A stretch of 7,507 nucleotides of DNA from Syntrophaceae bacterium UBA5764. GTDB taxonomy: Bacteria > Desulfobacterota > Syntrophia > Syntrophales > Smithellaceae. The notes beneath the pieces are model-generated. The model was not told the origin of the DNA, searched no databases, and saw only the letters and a program-made list of their open reading frames with translations. A program made the position numbers and the translations under genes. The stretch lies in contig DIEW01000049.1 in the NCBI GenBank assembly GCA_002418825.1, forward strand, positions 98,546 through 106,052, in the 5' to 3' direction. Every line of letters starts with the position of its first letter. Position 1 is the first letter of the stretch. Of this stretch, positions 4,869-7,507 are shown one piece after another.

Positions 4869-6425
4869 ATGGCCTATTACAATATTTTTAATTTTAAAAA
4901 AGAGCCGTTTTCCAATTCGCCGGAGCCGGAATTTCTTTTTTCGTCCCCGCAGCATTTAGGCTGTCTGCAAAAGCTGGAATTGTCGGTAAGGCTGCACCGG
5001 GGTTTAAGCGTGGTTATCGGAGATATCGGCACGGGGAAGACAACCCTTTGTCGCAAGCTCATCCAGAATTTATCCCCCACGGAAGCTCAGCCCGAGGAAA
5101 TCGAAACCCATCTTTTACTCGATCCGTCATTCAGCAACAATATCGAATTTCTGCAGAAGTTCTGCGAAATGCTGGGAATTAAAGACCGCCAGAACGAGCA
5201 GAGCGAATGGGAGCTGAAAGAAAAAATAAAAAATTATCTTTTTGCCAAAGGCGTTGACGAGGGCAAAATTGTTGTTCTGATTATCGATGAAGGGCAAAAA
5301 ATCTGCGAAGGCTGCCTGGAAGTATTGCGGGAGTTTCTCAACTACGAAACGAACGATTGCAAATTGCTGCAGATAATAATTTTTGCGCAAAAAGAATTCA
5401 GAGCGCTTCTTAAAAAGCGCCCGAATCTTGCCGACCGGGTCAATGTATTTTATCATTTGAAGCCGCTGAATTTCAAACAGACGCGGGCCATGATAAAATA
5501 CCGTATGTCCGTGGCCAGAAACTTTGAAATAGCGCCTCCCGTATTCAGCCGGCTGAGTTTCGCGGCGGTATATTTGTCCACCGGCGGTTACCCGCGCAAG
5601 ATTGTTTCCCTGTGTCATGACGTAATCATCAAGCTGATTATCCGTAACCGGCAGAGGGCGGGCTGGTTCTTTGTCCGGAACTGCGTGAAAGACATGGCGG
5701 CGCCCGCATTCCAGAAAATAAAGTGGGCGGCGGTAAGCCTGGCGGTTATACTGGCGCTTGTTTTTTCCGCAAGAGCAATCATTTCCGAATATGACAAGCT
5801 TCAGGAAGCACGCAAGGGGTCTGCGGCGTCGGCTGCCGCCGGTGATAACCAGGCAACGGCTGTCGTCGGCAGTTCTTTTTCGCTTCCGGACGGGGACGTG
5901 ACCGGACAAGGGAAAGGGCTGGAGGGGAAAGCGGCTGTTTCTCTCGGCGTGATGACCATGAAAAAAGGAATGACTCTCTGGTGGATTCTTTATGACATGT
6001 ATGGCGACACAGGTCAGGAGATAATGGATGCGGTGCTGAAAGTTAATCCGCAGATTAAGAACGAGGAACAGATGCAGCAGGAATGCGAAATCACCCTTCC
6101 TTTGATTACGGCGCAGGCCGCCACCTTTAAAAACGGAAAATTCGTCGTGTTTCTGGAAGAAGGTGAAGATATTGGAAAAATTTATGATTTTTTTAATAAA
6201 AACCGTTATCTCAGCATTTCCCCGCCCCTGGTTTTTTCTCCTTGCTGGAACACATTAAGAAATTCCGTCAAATTTGCCGTGGTTTTGGACAGGAATTTCG
6301 ACACCGTCGAAGAAGCGGTGGAAGCAATAAGAAGGCTACCGCCGGAATTGGCCAGCGGGGCGAGAATCGTATCATCGTGGGATGAGGGAACGGTATTTTT
6401 AAATCATCGGGCTTTGCAGAGTTGA
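4869..6425 (+). CDS. ExeA/GspA/MshM-type AAA+ ATPase with LysM-like periplasmic part
   Basis: A 518-residue membrane-anchored ATPase. The cytoplasmic AAA+ module (1-270) opens with the family-typical YYNIFNFKKEPFSNSPEPEF. It has Walker A GDIGTGKTT at 51-59, Walker B VVLIIDEGQ at 135-143 (D140, E141), a sensor-1-like strand ending in Gln174, and the sensor-2 motif TGGYPRKI around 238-245. One transmembrane helix follows (about 286-304), then an Ala/Gly-rich linker. A LysM-like segment at about 361-412 shows KKGMTLW, MYG and NPQI. A last alpha/beta part (about 423-515) is weakly SPOR-like. In Aeromonas, ExeA with ExeB binds peptidoglycan and helps place the secretin; MshM holds the same position in MSHA operons. 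A similar role is inferred here. ExeA-type proteins usually carry a different peptidoglycan-binding domain, so this C-terminus is unusual. The ATPase call is firm; the C-terminal fold is inferred. Confidence 0.88.
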   Translation: MAYYNIFNFKKEPFSNSPEPEFLFSSPQHLGCLQKLELSVRLHRGLSVVIGDIGTGKTTLCRKLIQNLSPTEAQPEEIETHLLLDPSFSNNIEFLQKFCEMLGIKDRQNEQSEWELKEKIKNYLFAKGVDEGKIVVLIIDEGQKICEGCLEVLREFLNYETNDCKLLQIIIFAQKEFRALLKKRPNLADRVNVFYHLKPLNFKQTRAMIKYRMSVARNFEIAPPVFSRLSFAAVYLSTGGYPRKIVSLCHDVIIKLIIRNRQRAGWFFVRNCVKDMAAPAFQKIKWAAVSLAVILALVFSARAIISEYDKLQEARKGSAASAAAGDNQATAVVGSSFSLPDGDVTGQGKGLEGKAAVSLGVMTMKKGMTLWWILYDMYGDTGQEIMDAVLKVNPQIKNEEQMQQECEITLPLITAQAATFKNGKFVVFLEEGEDIGKIYDFFNKNRYLSISPPLVFSPCWNTLRNSVKFAVVLDRNFDTVEEAVEAIRRLPPELASGARIVSSWDEGTVFLNHRALQS

Positions 6426-6439
6426 GCGCCGAGATATCA

Positions 6440-6446
6440 GGGAGGT
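6440..6446 (+). promoter_or_regulatory. Ribosome binding site of the GspE-like gene
   Basis: GGGAGGT ends three bases before ATG at 6450, a strong though slightly close Shine-Dalgarno. It fixes the start of the right-edge gene, which puts the c-di-GMP motif at residues 6-58. Confidence 0.75.
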
Positions 6447-6449
6447 TTA

Positions 6450-7507
6450 ATGAGGGCAAAAAAGCGTTTGGGTGAAATGCTGGTGGAAGCCGGTCTTTTG
6501 TCCGAGGAGAAGCTGAAAAAAGCTTTAGTCGAACAAAGGAAGGAAGGATTGAAGCTCGGCCAGTATTTGGCGCGTTCGGGAATCGTCAACGAACAGGAAA
6601 TAATAGACCTGCTCAGCCGGCAGCTGGGCATTCAAAAATATCATCCTGATAATTTTCCCCTGGATGTTTCTCTGGTGAATTTAATACCCATAGAAACAGC
6701 CCAGAAATATCAGGTTGCGCCTCTGAAGAAGAAAGGGCGGCTGCTCAGCGTCGCCGTTGTTGACCCTCTGGATATCAATGCCCTGGACACCATCGAGGTT
6801 TTGGCCAACGCCGAGGTGGAACCGGTAATCTGCACGGAAAGGGAACTCAATAAAATTATCGACAGTCTTTACGGCATGCAGTCCGGCCTCGGCGGCATCA
6901 TGGAGACAATGGAAATAGAAGAAAGTGGTCAGGCCGCGGCGGAAGAGCAGGCCAAGGAAGAGGTGCAGATAAACACTCTGCAGGATATGGCGGGCGAAGC
7001 TCCGGTCATCCGTCTGGTCAATTCCATTTTTGCCCAGGCGATACGCGACGGAGCCAGCGATATTCATATCAGTCCCCAGCAGAATACCGTGCAGCTGCGT
7101 TTTCGCATTGACGGCAAGCTGCTGGACGTTCCCTCGCCGCCCAAATCTCTTTTTCTGCCTATTGCCGCCCGCATGAAAATTCTGGCCAACATGGATATTA
7201 CCGTATCCAGAATACCCCAGGACGGACGCTTTACGCTGAGAATAGAAAAAAAGGAAATCAACGTCAGGGTTTCTTCCCTGCCGACCATTTACGGCGAAAA
7301 TCTCGTGCTGCGCCTTTTGGACATGAGCGGCGGAATTTACACGCTGGACCGTCTGGGTATGTCCGCCGAGGATATGGAGAAGATAGAAAGAATGAGCGGT
7401 AAACCTTACGGGCTGATTTTGAGCACCGGGCCAACCGGCAGCGGCAAAAGCACCAGCCTTTACGCCATCTTAAACTCCATAAACAAACCGGATATCAATA
7501 TCATCAC
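6450..7507 (+). CDS. GspE/PilB/MshE-type assembly ATPase with MshEN c-di-GMP domain (3' end cut)
   Basis: The first 352 codons of a hexameric motor that powers pilin or pseudopilin polymerisation at the inner membrane; family members run to about 550-600 residues. Residues 6-58 contain two tandem MshEN motifs: R6-L7-G8, G15, L22, L26, Q29, and K35-L36-G37, G44, I51, L55, Q58. An N-terminal regulatory domain extends to about 145, then an acidic Glu/Ala-rich linker (about 150-175). The N2 and catalytic parts follow, with APVIRLVNSIF, GASDIHISP (201-209), FRIDGKL, RIPQDGR and YGENLVLRLL. The Walker A GPTGSGKST at 327-335 is intact. Walker B, the His box and any zinc-binding cysteines lie beyond the window. 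The gene begins 24 bases after the AAA+ gene. MshEN domains bind c-di-GMP in Vibrio MshE and related ATPases, so control by c-di-GMP is likely. Confidence 0.93.
   Translation, partial: MRAKKRLGEMLVEAGLLSEEKLKKALVEQRKEGLKLGQYLARSGIVNEQEIIDLLSRQLGIQKYHPDNFPLDVSLVNLIPIETAQKYQVAPLKKKGRLLSVAVVDPLDINALDTIEVLANAEVEPVICTERELNKIIDSLYGMQSGLGGIMETMEIEESGQAAAEEQAKEEVQINTLQDMAGEAPVIRLVNSIFAQAIRDGASDIHISPQQNTVQLRFRIDGKLLDVPSPPKSLFLPIAARMKILANMDITVSRIPQDGRFTLRIEKKEINVRVSSLPTIYGENLVLRLLDMSGGIYTLDRLGMSAEDMEKIERMSGKPYGLILSTGPTGSGKSTSLYAILNSINKPDINII

Noticed and set aside
4856..4891. Small ORF starting at ATG 4856, overlapping the AAA+ gene start
   Set aside because: It ends after 11 codons, is out of frame with the AAA+ gene and has no Shine-Dalgarno of its own. 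The 4869 start gives the family-typical N-terminus.
5127..5909. Long antisense open frame (260 codons) opposite the AAA+ gene
   Set aside because: The sense frame has intact Walker motifs and family sequence throughout. The antisense protein is aromatic/Arg-rich with no recognisable domain, as expected for a shadow frame.

Overview
The window holds one compact plus-strand operon for an envelope-spanning type IV filament machine (type IV pilus / MSHA pilus / type II secretion superfamily). It lies directly downstream of a tRNA-Cys gene whose 5' part is cut off by the window edge. A secretin and trans-envelope alignment proteins imply a diderm Gram-negative cell. The moderate base composition, TTG starts and family resemblances suggest Desulfobacterota (former Deltaproteobacteria), but this is a weak taxonomic inference.

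Layout: partial tRNA-Cys (1-48), a strong intrinsic terminator (58-91), then a leader with an extended -10 promoter (196-224) and a perfect inverted repeat covering its -35 region. Next come a PilM-PilN fusion (281-2122, TTG start), a PilO/GspM-like protein (2128-2667), a PilP/GspC-like protein (2681-3172) and a PilQ-like lipoprotein secretin (3198-4766, TTG start). After a 102-base gap come an ExeA/GspA/MshM-type AAA+ ATPase with a membrane anchor and a LysM-like periplasmic part (4869-6425), and the first 352 codons of a GspE/PilB/MshE-type assembly ATPase that runs off the right edge (6450-7507). Gaps between genes are 5, 13, 25, 102 and 24 bases, all on one strand, so co-transcription is likely.

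Expected mechanism: the cytoplasmic PilM-like domain and its fused PilN-like segment, together with PilO, form the inner-membrane alignment ring. The PilP-like protein links that ring to the outer-membrane secretin. The AAA+ protein may anchor to peptidoglycan and help install the secretin. The GspE-like ATPase would drive pilin polymerisation. Its N-terminus carries both copies of the MshEN c-di-GMP-binding motif, the first one perfect, so activity is probably tied to c-di-GMP.

The gene order is pilM(N)-O-P-Q followed by mshM- and mshE-like genes, with no mshN-like TPR gene between the last two. It is a hybrid of the classical T4P and MSHA layouts. No pilin, PilC/GspF, PilT or prepilin peptidase lies in the window, so pilus versus secretion cannot be decided here.
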